From Acidimicrobiia bacterium (lineage in GTDB: Bacteria > Actinomycetota > Acidimicrobiia > Acidimicrobiales > SKKL01): DNA of 64,000 nucleotides. The stretch spans positions 1-64,000 of the forward strand of contig JAENWR010000001.1 of assembly GCA_016649895.1 (NCBI GenBank), written 5' to 3'. The number at the start of each line of letters is the position of its first letter. The first letter of the stretch is position 1. This document shows, piece after piece, positions 31,034 to 40,637 of this stretch. The notes under the pieces were generated by a model. It was given only the letters and a program-made list of their open reading frames with translations, was not told the DNA's origin and did not search any database. Position numbers and translations under genes: made by a program.

Positions 31034-31902
31034 GCGTCGACGCCCTTCGGCCCCGCCGGTCGGTCCTCTACATGCCGGCCGCCAACGTCCGGGCCCTTGA
31101 GAAGGCCAAGGCCATCGATGCCGACGCCATCATCTTCGACCTCGAGGACGCCGTCGCTCCCGACGCCAAGGACACCGCCCGCGAGCAGGCGACCGCGGCC
31201 GTGGCGTCGGGCGATTACGGCCAGCGCGAGCTCACCATCCGTTGCAACGGACTCGACACCCCGTGGGGCGCCGCCGACATCGAGGTCGCGGCGAAGGCCG
31301 GCCCATCGGCGATCGTCATCCCCAAGGTGTCGGGCGCCGCTGCCCTCGGCGAGGTGGCCGACCGGCTCGAGGCCGCCGGGGCTCCTGACCACACCACCAT
31401 CTGGGCCATGGTCGAGACGCCGCAGGCCATCTTCGCGGCACGCGACATCGCCGGGTTCGAGCGGGTCAGCGTGCTCGTCATGGGCACCAACGACCTGGCC
31501 AAGGAGCTGCGGGCCGAGCTGGTGCCCGGCCGGGCGCCGCTCTACCCGCACCTTGCCACCGCGCTCCTCGCCGCTCGCGAGGCGGGCAAGGTGATCCTCG
31601 ACGGCGTCTACAACGACGTGCGCGACCCCGAGGGCTTCGCGGTCGAAGCCCGCCAGGGGTTCGAGATGGGATTCGACGGCAAGACCCTCGTCCACCCCGA
31701 CCAGGTCGGCCCCACCAACGACATCTGGGCGCCGAGCGACGAGCAGGTCGAGCACGCCCGCCGGGTCATCGAGGCCTTCGAGACCGCCGAATCCGAGGGT
31801 CGTGGAGTCGTCACCGTCGACGGGCGCATGATCGAGAACCTGCACGTCGACAACGCCCGCCGTACCCTCGCCGTGGCCGACGCCATCGCGGCGCTGGGCT
31901 GA
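31030..31902 (+). CDS. CitE-like citrate lyase beta/malyl-CoA lyase-family protein
   Basis: 290-aa paralog of the preceding gene, in the short CitE form. [36 protein letters not shown] (metal-binding acids), [21 protein letters not shown] and [15 protein letters not shown] are the family landmarks. With no CitD or CitF nearby it probably acts on a CoA thioester such as malyl-, citramalyl- or methylmalyl-CoA. GTG 31030 overlaps the upstream stop. Confidence 0.88.
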   Translation: MSVDALRPRRSVLYMPAANVRALEKAKAIDADAIIFDLEDAVAPDAKDTAREQATAAVASGDYGQRELTIRCNGLDTPWGAADIEVAAKAGPSAIVIPKVSGAAALGEVADRLEAAGAPDHTTIWAMVETPQAIFAARDIAGFERVSVLVMGTNDLAKELRAELVPGRAPLYPHLATALLAAREAGKVILDGVYNDVRDPEGFAVEARQGFEMGFDGKTLVHPDQVGPTNDIWAPSDEQVEHARRVIEAFETAESEGRGVVTVDGRMIENLHVDNARRTLAVADAIAALG

Positions 31903-31917
31903 ACAGGAGACACCCTC

Positions 31918-32379
31918 ATGGTCCTCGCAGTCCTCAAGGGCGACGATGTCGCCTACCAGTTGGTCTACCTGTTGCACATCGCCACGTTCGTGGTCGCCTT
32001 CGCCGGCGCGATCACCAACCCACGCCTCGGCGGGCTCGCGGCAGCCAGCGACGACGCCACCCGGGGGCGCATCGGCCAGCTCGTCGCCGATGGCACGGCG
32101 AAGGTGCACTTCCCTGCGCTGGCCCTCACCGGCCTGTTCGGCATCGCGCTCATCGTCATGTCCGACGACATCTACCAGATGAGCCAGACCTGGATCTCGA
32201 TCGCCTTCGCCCTGTGGCTCGCCATGCTCGCCGTCATCTGGTTCGCCCTCCTGCCGGCGCAGCGCCGCACGGCGAGCGGCGACATCGATGCGAAGAAGAA
32301 GGTGGGGATGTTCACCGGCATCATCCACCTGCTCTTCGTGCTGATGCTGGTCGACATGGTGTTCAAGCCCGGCCTCTGA
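31918..32379 (+). CDS. Small four-helix membrane protein
   Basis: 153 aa, function unknown. Four hydrophobic helices: YQLVYLLHIATFVVAFAGAI, ALALTGLFGIALIVM, ISIAFALWLAMLAVIWFALL and GIIHLLFVLMLVDMVF. The His in LLHIATF and the first-helix style resemble DUF2269-type proteins, not verified. AGGAG precedes the ATG, and it follows the citE-like pair by 15 nt, likely the same transcript. Confidence 0.7.
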   Translation: MVLAVLKGDDVAYQLVYLLHIATFVVAFAGAITNPRLGGLAAASDDATRGRIGQLVADGTAKVHFPALALTGLFGIALIVMSDDIYQMSQTWISIAFALWLAMLAVIWFALLPAQRRTASGDIDAKKKVGMFTGIIHLLFVLMLVDMVFKPGL

Positions 32380-32425
32380 CCCGACGCCGCAGCCACCCGG
32401 CCGGGCGCCGGTAGCCTCACACCCG

Positions 32426-33220
32426 ATGCACCCGATCGAGCGCCTCCGGTACGTCGCCCGAGCGTCGGGCGTGGGCCACGACATGCTGGTTCGAGAGACC
32501 GCGTCGGCGCTGGCGTCGTTCGTGGGCGACCCGTCGGGCATGGTCACCGCCTGCCGGCGCGTCGTCGCCCGTCAGCCCACGTCCGGCCCCATCTGGTGGC
32601 TCGCGGCCCGGGTGCTCACCGCGCCCGATCCCATGGCCGAGGCCTGGGCGGCGGTGCAGGAGCTCGAGGCCGACCCCACGGCGCGCGAGCTGGTCCACTC
32701 GATCGACGCCGACCTCACCGTCACGGTTCTCGGCTGGCCCGATCTCGTCGGCGAGGCGCTGGTGCGCCGGGGCGACCTCGAGGCGCTGGTCGTCGACGTC
32801 CACGGAGAGGGTTCAGGGCTGGTGCGGCGGCTGACGCTGGCCGACAGCGACGCGGTCGACGTGCCGGCGGTCGGGCTCGGTGCGGCCGTGGCCGAGAGCC
32901 AACTTGTCCTGCTCGAAGCCGCGGCCATCGGGCCCGAGGCGTTCCTGGCCGTCGCCGGCTCGCGAGCCGCGGCGGCCACGGCGCGCCATGCCGGGGTACC
33001 GGTGTGGTTGGTCGGAGGGGCGGGTCGGCTGCTCCCTCGCCGCATGTGGGACGGCCTGGTCGCACGGGTCGACCTCGACGATCCGTGGGACGCCGACGAC
33101 GAGATCGTCCCGCTCGACCTGGTCGACGCCATCGTGGGTCCCATCGGCCCCGAGCCGGTGGCCGAGGCGTTGCGCCGCACCGACTGCCCCGTGGCTCCGG
33201 AGCTGTTCAAGGAGCTCTAA
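32426..33220 (+). CDS. eIF-2B-like / NagB-RpiA superfamily protein
   Basis: 264 aa. The C-terminal two-thirds follows the layout of translation-initiation-factor 2B-related proteins: LVVDVHGEGSGLVRRL, VLLEAAAIGPEAFLAVAGS, ARHAGVPVWLVGGAGRLLP and EIVPLDLVDAIVGPIGPEP. No canonical methylthioribose-phosphate isomerase site is recognised, so the role is unknown. A start other than ATG 32426 is unlikely because the N-terminal helix is continuous. Confidence 0.72.
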   Translation: MHPIERLRYVARASGVGHDMLVRETASALASFVGDPSGMVTACRRVVARQPTSGPIWWLAARVLTAPDPMAEAWAAVQELEADPTARELVHSIDADLTVTVLGWPDLVGEALVRRGDLEALVVDVHGEGSGLVRRLTLADSDAVDVPAVGLGAAVAESQLVLLEAAAIGPEAFLAVAGSRAAAATARHAGVPVWLVGGAGRLLPRRMWDGLVARVDLDDPWDADDEIVPLDLVDAIVGPIGPEPVAEALRRTDCPVAPELFKEL

Positions 33221-33231
33221 CGCTTGCCGCC

Positions 33232-33939
33232 TCAGCCGGCGAGGTGAGCGCCGATGGCCGTGCCGCACTCGCCGCACGCCACGATGAGCACCGTGCGGAC
33301 GGCATCGGTGGGATCGTGGGGCGAGGCGACGACCGAGCGCCAGGTGAGGTGGTCGTCGATGGCCGACCGGCACGACGGGCAGCGCATCGGTGGGAGCGCG
33401 GGTGCGGGGGTGGCGGTCGGGTCGGCGGCATTGAGCGTCGCTGGATCGTCCACCTCGCCGTCCGGCGGTCCCGGCCGCTCGGCGTCGATGGCGAGGCGGA
33501 GGGCATCGAGGTCGAGCCCGAGCTTGCGCAGCACCTGGCCGGCGGTGCCCTCCACGTCGAGCACTCCGAGGAGGAGGTGTTCGGTACCGACGTCGGGGGC
33601 ATGCCGATGGTGCGAGAACCGAACGGCCCGGCCAATGGCGCGCGAGGCCCGCGCCGTGCGGGGCAACGCTCGCCCTTGCGGTGGAAGGTGCTCCACCGGG
33701 CCCACCGCCTCGATGACCTGGTGGCGGGCGGCGGCCAGCGTGGCGCCGGCATCGGCCAGGAGCGACGCGGCGTCGCACGGCTCCACCGCCAGCAGTCCCA
33801 GCAGCAGGTGCTCGGTGCCAACCCGGTCGTGGCCGATCTCGCGAGCGAGCGCGTCGGCGGCGGCCACCGCGAGACGGGCGTCGGCGCCGAAAGCATCGAG
33901 ATCGCCGAGATCGAGCGCATCGTCGTTCACGTCGACCAT
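33232..33939 (-). CDS. Double Clp-N-domain protein with C-terminal zinc ribbon
   Basis: 235 aa. Two Clp amino-terminal repeats: GHDRVGTEHLLLGLLAVE (about residues 37-54) and HAPDVGTEHLLLGVLDVEGT (about 113-132), the helix signature of ClpC/ClpA N-domains. A Pro/Ala-rich linker leads to a zinc-ribbon-like tail with CPSC and CGEC. No AAA+ ATPase module follows. It may be an adaptor or decoy for a Clp machine (inference). Convergent with the eIF-2B-like gene. Confidence 0.83.
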   Translation of the reverse strand: MVDVNDDALDLGDLDAFGADARLAVAAADALAREIGHDRVGTEHLLLGLLAVEPCDAASLLADAGATLAAARHQVIEAVGPVEHLPPQGRALPRTARASRAIGRAVRFSHHRHAPDVGTEHLLLGVLDVEGTAGQVLRKLGLDLDALRLAIDAERPGPPDGEVDDPATLNAADPTATPAPALPPMRCPSCRSAIDDHLTWRSVVASPHDPTDAVRTVLIVACGECGTAIGAHLAG

Positions 33940-34004
33940 GGTCGCAGCCGCACGGTTCGCGGCGTGGGACGGTGGGTTCGATCGCAGCTCACTAGAGTTC
34001 GGGC

Positions 34005-34691
34005 ATGGGTGACATGGTCGAGTTTCCGAGCAACGGTTCCACCGGGCAGGGCTACCTGGCAGTCCCCGAGTCGGGGGCCGGCCCCGGGGTCGTGGTGATC
34101 CAGGAGTGGTGGGGTCTGGTCCCCCACATCCAGGAGGTGTGCGACCGCTACGCCGCCGAGGGCTTCGTGGCGCTCGCGCCCGACCTCTACCGGGGCGAGT
34201 CCACCATCGAGCCCGACGAGGCCGGCAAGCTCATGATGGCGCTCAACCTGCAGCGGGCCGCCACCGACATGTCGGGCGCGGTCACCTACCTCCTCGACCA
34301 CGATGCGGTCACCTCGGCCACCGTGGGTGTCACCGGCTTCTGCATGGGCGGCGGCCTCGCTCTTGTGCTGGCCTGCAACGAGGGCGAGCGCATCGGGGCG
34401 TGCGTCCCGTTCTACGGCGTCATTCCGTGGCCCGATGCCCAGCCCGATTGGTCGCAGCTCGAGGCGCCGGTCCAGGGGCACTTCGCCGAGAACGACGGCA
34501 CGTTCGGCCCCGACGCCGTCGCCGAGCTCGAGACGCGGCTGAACGACCTCGGCAAGCAGGCCGAGCTCATCGTCTACCCCGCGGTCGACCACGCCTTCTT
34601 CAACGACACCCGCCCCGAGGTGTACGACGCCGAGGCGGCGCAGCTCGCCTGGAGCCGCACGCTCGGCTTCTTCCGGGCGCACCTGCACTGA
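34005..34691 (+). CDS. Dienelactone hydrolase-family protein
   Basis: 228-aa alpha/beta hydrolase. The Cys nucleophile sits in TGFCMGGGLAL (about residue 112), Asp in HFAENDGTFGPDAV and His in YPAVDHAFFNDTRPEVY, the standard DLH triad. VVVIQEWWGLVPHI near residue 30 is also diagnostic. Soluble. Substrate could be a dienelactone or another ester; no catechol-pathway genes are nearby. Confidence 0.92.
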   Translation: MGDMVEFPSNGSTGQGYLAVPESGAGPGVVVIQEWWGLVPHIQEVCDRYAAEGFVALAPDLYRGESTIEPDEAGKLMMALNLQRAATDMSGAVTYLLDHDAVTSATVGVTGFCMGGGLALVLACNEGERIGACVPFYGVIPWPDAQPDWSQLEAPVQGHFAENDGTFGPDAVAELETRLNDLGKQAELIVYPAVDHAFFNDTRPEVYDAEAAQLAWSRTLGFFRAHLH

Positions 34692-34736
34692 GCCCGAGAT
34701 GCGCGAGCAGCCAACCCGACTGGGCGTGAGTCGCCG

Positions 34737-36344
34737 CTACTTCGACATGTTGGCGACGAGGTTGCGGGCGATCACCTTGAGGCACAGGGTCTCGTCGGCA
34801 CCTTCGAAGATGGACAGCACACGGGCGTCGACGAAGTAGCGGCTCACCGGGTACTCCTCGGCGTAACCGAACCCTCCGTGGATCTGCATGGCTTCACGGG
34901 TGACCCACTCGGCGGCGCGGCACACGTAGGCCTTCACCATCGACGCTTCGAGCGTGCCCTCGCCCTTGGCCATGAGCTTGGCGACGACGTAGGCGAACTG
35001 GCGGGCGGCCTGGATCGTGGCGGCCATGCGGGCGAGCTTCACCTTGGTGAGCTGGTACTCGGCGATGGGCTGGCCGAACACCTTGCGATCCTCGGCGTAC
35101 TGCACCGCCTCCTCGTAGGCGGCCTGCATGACCCCGACGGCACGGGCGGCGGTCTGGAGTCGTCCGTTCTCGAAGCCCGACATCTGGTAGTAGAAGCCGC
35201 GGCCGAGCCCTTCGGTTCCGCCCACCTGGTTGTCGTCGGCGACGAACCAGTTGTCGAACGCGATCTCATAGGAGTGCATGCCCCGGTAGCCGATGGTGTC
35301 GATCGGCCGGCCTTCCATCTTCGCCCCGCCCGGCGCGGCGCCCTCGGCGCCCGCTTCCTGCACGAACTCGAAGCCGTGGGCGTCGCCGCGCGGCTTGGGT
35401 ACGCAGAAGAGGGTGAGGCCGCGGTGGGTCTTCGAGCGGTCGGGGTCGGTGCGGGCGAGCAGCATCAGCACGTCGGCCCGGGCGCCGAACGTGCACCAGG
35501 TCTTCACGCCGTTGATGAGCCACCCACCGTCGGCCTTGGTGGCGGTGACCTTGATGTTGGCCACGTCGGATCCGTAGTCGGGTTCGGTGACGGCCACCGC
35601 AGCCATCGCCTCGGCCGACGCGAGCTTGGGCAGCCAGTGCTGCTTCTGGGCCTCGGTGCCGCCGGCCTCGAGGGCGCGGGTGAGGATCTCGGGCCGGGTG
35701 ATGAGCGAGCCCCCGGCGCCGAGGGAGCCCCGCGACAGCTCCTCGGTGGCGACGACCATGCCCATGTAGTCGGACTCGCTGCCGGTTGCGAAGCCCCCGT
35801 ACTCCTCGGGCACCGACATGGCGAAGCCGCCCATCTCGGCCAAGCCGGAGATGATCGACTCGGGGATGTCGTCGTTGTGGCGGTGGATGTGCTCGGCGAC
35901 CGGCTTGATCTCGTTGTCGGCGAAGCGGCGGAAGGTGTCCTGCACCATCTCGAAGTCGCTGTCGAGGTGGCGGGGTCCGGCCTGGCCGGCGAGGGCCGCC
36001 AGGAACTCGGGGTCGCGGTGGGCGGCGAGGAACTCGCGGGTTCCGTCGAGCGCCCCGAGATCGGCGCCCCACGTGGCTTCGCGCCCGAAGAGCTTGGCGG
36101 CAAGGTCGGCCACCGCATCGGCGATGAAGGCGCAGGTGAGCCGGGCTTCGATGTCGCCCTTGGCGCCGTAGTCGAGCATCGCTCTGCCGGTCTCGACCGC
36201 CGATGCGGCATGGGCGAGGTCGTAGGCGAGCACCTGGTCGTCGTCGACCGAACCCGTTGCGGCCAGGTGGGCGATGGCCGTCTGGACGATGCCGTGGGCA
36301 GCGTCGATGGCGGATGCGGCAGCGTCGAGATCAGGCACGGTCAT
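34737..36344 (-). CDS. Acyl-CoA dehydrogenase-family protein
   Basis: 535-aa FAD flavoenzyme of beta-oxidation type. ATG 36344 begins MTVPDLDAAASAID; it adds about 150 residues before the canonical domain, typical of the larger actinobacterial subgroup. AVAVTEPDYGSDVANIKV and INGVKTWCTFGARADVLML are the FAD-binding strands, and QIHGGFGYAEEYPVSRYFVD and SIFEGADETLCLKVI form the C-terminal active site. Acyl chain specificity unknown. Convergent with the dienelactone hydrolase gene. Confidence 0.93.
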   Translation of the reverse strand: MTVPDLDAAASAIDAAHGIVQTAIAHLAATGSVDDDQVLAYDLAHAASAVETGRAMLDYGAKGDIEARLTCAFIADAVADLAAKLFGREATWGADLGALDGTREFLAAHRDPEFLAALAGQAGPRHLDSDFEMVQDTFRRFADNEIKPVAEHIHRHNDDIPESIISGLAEMGGFAMSVPEEYGGFATGSESDYMGMVVATEELSRGSLGAGGSLITRPEILTRALEAGGTEAQKQHWLPKLASAEAMAAVAVTEPDYGSDVANIKVTATKADGGWLINGVKTWCTFGARADVLMLLARTDPDRSKTHRGLTLFCVPKPRGDAHGFEFVQEAGAEGAAPGGAKMEGRPIDTIGYRGMHSYEIAFDNWFVADDNQVGGTEGLGRGFYYQMSGFENGRLQTAARAVGVMQAAYEEAVQYAEDRKVFGQPIAEYQLTKVKLARMAATIQAARQFAYVVAKLMAKGEGTLEASMVKAYVCRAAEWVTREAMQIHGGFGYAEEYPVSRYFVDARVLSIFEGADETLCLKVIARNLVANMSK

Positions 36345-36408
36345 GGGGGGAGAGAGTACCGACGGCGCCCCACCCAGCTCACATCGACCGGTCATGGTGT
36401 CGCAGCTC

Positions 36409-39063
36409 TCACCAGTCCTCGAGGCCCGCCAACGGCAGCGCGAAGCGGCGGAACCAGTCGGTCTTCAACACCTCGGCCAGGTCCTCGGCCGGGAGGGGCT
36501 GGCTGAGGAGGAAGCCCTGCGCTCGGTCGCAACCCATCTCGACGAGGCGCAGCAGGGTGTCGGTGTCCTCGACGCCCTCGGCGACGACGGCGAGACCCAG
36601 GTTGTGCCCGAGGTCGATCACCGAACGGACGATCGTGTCGTCGCCGCCGGGCAAGGACATCGCCGCGACGAAGCTCTGGTCGATCTTGATCTCGTCGATG
36701 GGAAGGTCGCGCAGGTAGGCGAGCGACGAGTAGCCGGTGCCGAAGTCGTCGATGCTGAGCGAGATGCCGAAGCTCTTCAGCCGGCGGAGCACACCGAGGG
36801 CGAGGAGCGGATCGTCCATCAGCAGGCTCTCGGTGATCTCGAGGGTGAGCCGCTCGCCGGGGAAGTGTTCCTCCTCGAGGAGCCCGACGATCCAGTCGAC
36901 GAGGTCGGGCTCGTAGAGGTTGCGAACGCTGACGTTCACTGCCACGTGCAGGAACTCGCCGTCGACGGTCAGCTGCTTCACCTGGCGGATGCTCTGGCGC
37001 AGCACCCAACGGGTGAGGGGCTGGATGACCCCCGACATCTCGGCCAGCTCCATGAAATCGGCCGGCGGCATGAGGCCGTGGACGGGGTGCTTCCATCGCA
37101 GCAGCGCCTCGGTGCGCAGCACCTTGCCGGTGGAGAGCTCGATGGTCGGCTGGTGGTGCAGCACGAGCTGGTTGGCGGTGATGGCTTGGCGCAGCTCGCC
37201 GAGCAGGGTGAGCCGGCGGATGCTCGACCGGTCGTCCTCGGGTGCGTAGACGACATGGCCGCCGCCGGTTCGCTTCGCCACGTACATGGCCACGTCGGCC
37301 CGTCGGGCCAGACCGTCGGCATCGTCGGCGTGCTCGGGGTAGAAGGCGAGGCCGATGCTCGCCGAGACCTGGATGCTGACGCCGTCGATGTCGACGGGCT
37401 TCTCGACGAGCCGGGCGAGCTTCTCGGCCACGGCGGTGGCCCCGGAGCGGGTGGCGTCGGTGGTGAGCAGGATGGCGAACTCGTCGCCGCCGAGCCGGGC
37501 GATCGTGTCGGCCTCACGGAGGGAGTCGCGCAGCCGCTGGGCGATCTCGGACAGGAGCGCGTCGCCGCTGTGGTGCCCGAGGGTGTCGTTGACCTCCTTG
37601 AAGTGGTTGAGGTCCATGATCATGATCGCCATCGGTTCGCCGTTGCGCTGGGCGCGGCTGAGGCCCTTGCGAAGCCGGTCGTTCAGCAGCACCCGGTTGG
37701 GGAGCCCGGTGAGGGCGTCGTGCAGCGCCTGGTGGCGCAGGCGCGCCTGCACCCGTGCCCGGTCGGTCACGTCGTGCAGGGCCATCGCCACCGACCGGTC
37801 GGGCAGCGGGAAGGTGTGCACGGCGAAGACGGGCGAGTCGGGGTCGTCGGTGAGGGGCATCTCGCTGTCGAAGCCGACCCCCACCTCGACCGTCTCGGAC
37901 AGGCGCGACGGGATCGGTCCGTCGCGCAAGATGGGGAACACGTCGGTGAGCCGCTGGCCGAGGTGTTGGCTCGCATCACGGCCGAGGATGCGCTCCGCCG
38001 CGGGGTTGACGGCGAGGAGCGTCAGCGAGCGCGGGTCGCCCGCCTGGCCGACCCGCACCACGATGAGCGCGGTGTGGATGTGCTCGACGATGTCGCGGTG
38101 GTGCGAGAGGTCCTGTTCCACCTGGCGCTGCCCGGTCACGTCGATGACGAGTCCGCGCACGACCACGGCTCGACCGGTTGCGTCGCGCTCGCAGCGGTGC
38201 GAGTCGTGCACGCGCACCACCCGGCCGTCGGCGGCGAGCATCCGATACTCGAGCTCGTCGCCGTCGCGCTCGCCGCTCATCGTCTGGCGGAGGTGGTCGA
38301 CCACCCGGTGGTGGTCGTCGGGGTGGATGTGGGCGAGCCACCCCTCGGGGCTGGCCAGCTTCTCGTATGGCACGCCGAGGATCTGCTGGTAGCGGCCGGC
38401 CACGGTGAGGGTGGCCGGGGGATTGGTGGTCATCGTCCAGACGATCCCGTCGATGCCCATGAGGAGGTGCTCGTGGTTCTCACGCAGCTCGCGCTGGCCA
38501 TCGGCGAGGTTGCCCAGGACGCTCGCGATGAGCGTGCTGACGATGACGTAGATCGCCAGCACGTACGACGCTCCCTCGCCGCCGGCCAGGCCGGCGAAGA
38601 ACAGGACGAGCCCCGACGCGAACACGGTGCGCACCGCCGCCGCCCGGCCGGCGGCGGCGGCCACCATTGCGACGTCGGTGACGAGGATGAGGACGACGCC
38701 AGGCAGTGCGAACGGCTCGACCAGCACGACGCCGGTCCCGACGACGATGTCCCAATCGACCATGCGGTTCGGGAGCGATGCCCATCGATGGCGGTAGAGG
38801 TCGACCAGGATCGTGACGGGCATGCAACCGAGGAGCAGGGCCCCGGCCAGCCACGCGTGGTTGTCGAGGTTGTCGGGTGAGAAGAAGGCGAGGAGGGCCA
38901 GCAGCGGCAGCCCGATGTACCGCGACCAGAACACCAGCCGCCAGGGATCGCGCACGCCGGCCCGGGCGACGGGGTCGGTGACGACCGCTGCGTGTCCGGC
39001 ATCGACCGAGCGCGCCGAACCAGCAGATCCCGACACGTCGTTCTGATGTGGGGGAGGGGTCAT
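36409..39063 (-). CDS. Membrane PAS-PAS-GGDEF-EAL cyclic-di-GMP protein
   Basis: 884 aa. About five to six N-terminal membrane helices (residues 40-180), then PAS domains near 200-310 and 330-440. The diguanylate cyclase domain has RLGGDEFAILL (GGDEF about 524-528) preceded by READ, an RxxD product-inhibition site at the right spacing. The EAL domain has TEALLRWKHP (about 650), SIDDFGTGYSSLAYL (about 768), KIDQSF and VAEGVED, so phosphodiesterase residues look intact. It could both make and break c-di-GMP depending on the PAS signal. Divergent from mutY. Confidence 0.93.
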   Translation of the reverse strand: MTPPPHQNDVSGSAGSARSVDAGHAAVVTDPVARAGVRDPWRLVFWSRYIGLPLLALLAFFSPDNLDNHAWLAGALLLGCMPVTILVDLYRHRWASLPNRMVDWDIVVGTGVVLVEPFALPGVVLILVTDVAMVAAAAGRAAAVRTVFASGLVLFFAGLAGGEGASYVLAIYVIVSTLIASVLGNLADGQRELRENHEHLLMGIDGIVWTMTTNPPATLTVAGRYQQILGVPYEKLASPEGWLAHIHPDDHHRVVDHLRQTMSGERDGDELEYRMLAADGRVVRVHDSHRCERDATGRAVVVRGLVIDVTGQRQVEQDLSHHRDIVEHIHTALIVVRVGQAGDPRSLTLLAVNPAAERILGRDASQHLGQRLTDVFPILRDGPIPSRLSETVEVGVGFDSEMPLTDDPDSPVFAVHTFPLPDRSVAMALHDVTDRARVQARLRHQALHDALTGLPNRVLLNDRLRKGLSRAQRNGEPMAIMIMDLNHFKEVNDTLGHHSGDALLSEIAQRLRDSLREADTIARLGGDEFAILLTTDATRSGATAVAEKLARLVEKPVDIDGVSIQVSASIGLAFYPEHADDADGLARRADVAMYVAKRTGGGHVVYAPEDDRSSIRRLTLLGELRQAITANQLVLHHQPTIELSTGKVLRTEALLRWKHPVHGLMPPADFMELAEMSGVIQPLTRWVLRQSIRQVKQLTVDGEFLHVAVNVSVRNLYEPDLVDWIVGLLEEEHFPGERLTLEITESLLMDDPLLALGVLRRLKSFGISLSIDDFGTGYSSLAYLRDLPIDEIKIDQSFVAAMSLPGGDDTIVRSVIDLGHNLGLAVVAEGVEDTDTLLRLVEMGCDRAQGFLLSQPLPAEDLAEVLKTDWFRRFALPLAGLEDW

Positions 39064-39140
39064 CGCTCACGCCGAGGTCGATTGTGTGGAGACCCATCGG
39101 CCGACGGCGCCCCTTCTGTGAGGCGTCTACCCTTCCGCTG

Positions 39141-39992
39141 GTGTCCGCCGATGTCCTGGAGTGGGGGCGCCGCAACCTCCGGCCGCTGCCCTGGCGTGCG
39201 GTCCGCGACCCGTGGGCCATCCTCGTCTCGGAGGTGATGGCCCAGCAGACCGGGGTCGATCGGGTGGTGCCGAAGTGGCACGAGCTGCTCGACAGGTGGC
39301 CGGATGCCGCTGCGCTGGCCGGGGCCGATCTGGGCGACATCCTCGCCGTGTGGACGGGTCTCGGCTACCCGCGCCGAGCGCGCGACCTGCAGGCGACGGC
39401 CCGGCAGGTGGTGGAGCGCCACGGGGGCGTCGTCCCCGACGTGCTGTCGGATCTCCTCGCGCTCTCGGGTGTCGGGCCCTACACCGCTCGGGCCGTGCTC
39501 GCCTTCGCCTTCGAGCAGCCGGTCGGCGTGGTCGACACCAACGTGGCGCGGGTGCTCGCCCGGAGCCAGGGCCGGCGTCTGGCCAGTCGCGAGGCGCAGG
39601 CGACAGCTGACGCCCTCGTCCCGGCCGGCGACGGGTGGCTCTGGAACCAGACGCTCATGGAGGTTGGTGCCGTCTTCTGCCGGCCGACGCCACGGTGCGA
39701 CGGCTGCCCGGTTCGTGGCCGGTGCAGGTGGGCCGACGACGGCTGGCCCGAGCCCGATCCGGCGCCGGGCTCCGCAGGCGTGAGCCGTCGTCAAGCGCGC
39801 TTCGCGGGCTCCGACCGTGAGGCGAGGGGCCGTCTCATGCGGGCGCTGCTGGCGGCACCGCAGTCGCGCCGCGACGCCCTGGCGGCCACGGGGGTGGTGG
39901 GCGACGAGGAGCGAGCCGGTCGCATCGTCGATGGCCTGATCGCCGACCGGTTGGTCCTCGCCGACTCCGATGGCGCGGTGCGCCTGCCCTGA
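39141..39992 (+). CDS. mutY: A/G-specific adenine glycosylase
   Basis: 283-aa DNA-repair enzyme removing A opposite 8-oxo-G. GTG 39141 gives VSADVLEWGRRNLRPLPWR. Catalytic Glu in VSEVMAQQTGVDRV, helix-hairpin-helix LSGVGPYTARAV and catalytic Asp in VVDTNVARVLAR are all present. The iron-sulfur loop reads C-x5-C-x2-C-x5-C (FCRPTPRCDGCPVRGRC), one residue shorter in the first gap than the usual C-x6-C-x2-C-x5-C. The C-terminal NUDIX-like recognition domain is missing or very reduced. Confidence 0.9.
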   Translation: MSADVLEWGRRNLRPLPWRAVRDPWAILVSEVMAQQTGVDRVVPKWHELLDRWPDAAALAGADLGDILAVWTGLGYPRRARDLQATARQVVERHGGVVPDVLSDLLALSGVGPYTARAVLAFAFEQPVGVVDTNVARVLARSQGRRLASREAQATADALVPAGDGWLWNQTLMEVGAVFCRPTPRCDGCPVRGRCRWADDGWPEPDPAPGSAGVSRRQARFAGSDREARGRLMRALLAAPQSRRDALAATGVVGDEERAGRIVDGLIADRLVLADSDGAVRLP

Positions 39993-40061
39993 CCGTGCAT
40001 GTGGGTAGCGTTCGACCCATCCGATCGACCCGCCTGCTCCGAACACCTCACGTGATGCACG

Positions 40062-40637
40062 ATGGCTGACGATCTCCGCAGCGCAGGCGACGCCCAGCTG
40101 GTGCTCGCCGTGGCGCGCTACCGCGAGGACGCTCTGGCCGAGCTCTACCGTCGCCACGGCGGGGCCGTCCACGCGCTCGCCCGTCGTGTCCTCGTCGATG
40201 ACGCGCTGGCCGAGGAGGTGCTCCAGGAGGTCTTCGTGCGGCTCTGGCGCCAGCCCGACCGGTTCGACCCCGACAGGGGCACGCTCCGCTCCTTCCTGCT
40301 GGCGATGGCCCACGGCCGCGCTGTCGACATCGTCCGCTCCGAGTCGTCGCGGCGCCAGCGCGAGGAGCGCGACGCCCGCCGCACGGCCGAGGCCGGCTAC
40401 GACCTCGAGCGCGAGGTGTGGGACCTCCACCTCTCCGAGCAGGTCGCCGGTGCGCTGCGAACGTTGCGCGACGACGAGCGGCGGCCCATCGAGATGGCCT
40501 ACTTCGGGGGATACTCCTACCGAGAGGTCGCCGAGTCGCTCGGCGAAGCGGAGGGCACGGTGAAGAGTCGCATCCGAACAGGCTTGCAGCGGCTGCGAAG
40601 CTCGTTGGGCGACGTCGGCATCGGGGCCGAGTCGTGA
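40062..40637 (+). CDS. ECF-type RNA polymerase sigma factor
   Basis: 191 aa. Region 2: DALAELYRRHGGAVHALARR and VLQEVFVRLWRQPDRFDP (core and -10 recognition). Region 4: IEMAYFGGYSYREVAESLGE then GTVKSRIRTGLQRLR, the -35 helix-turn-helix. The layout and the RskA-like partner place it with SigK/ECF19-type factors (inference). The anti-sigma gene starts in the 4-nt overlap GTGA. Confidence 0.93.
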   Translation: MADDLRSAGDAQLVLAVARYREDALAELYRRHGGAVHALARRVLVDDALAEEVLQEVFVRLWRQPDRFDPDRGTLRSFLLAMAHGRAVDIVRSESSRRQREERDARRTAEAGYDLEREVWDLHLSEQVAGALRTLRDDERRPIEMAYFGGYSYREVAESLGEAEGTVKSRIRTGLQRLRSSLGDVGIGAES

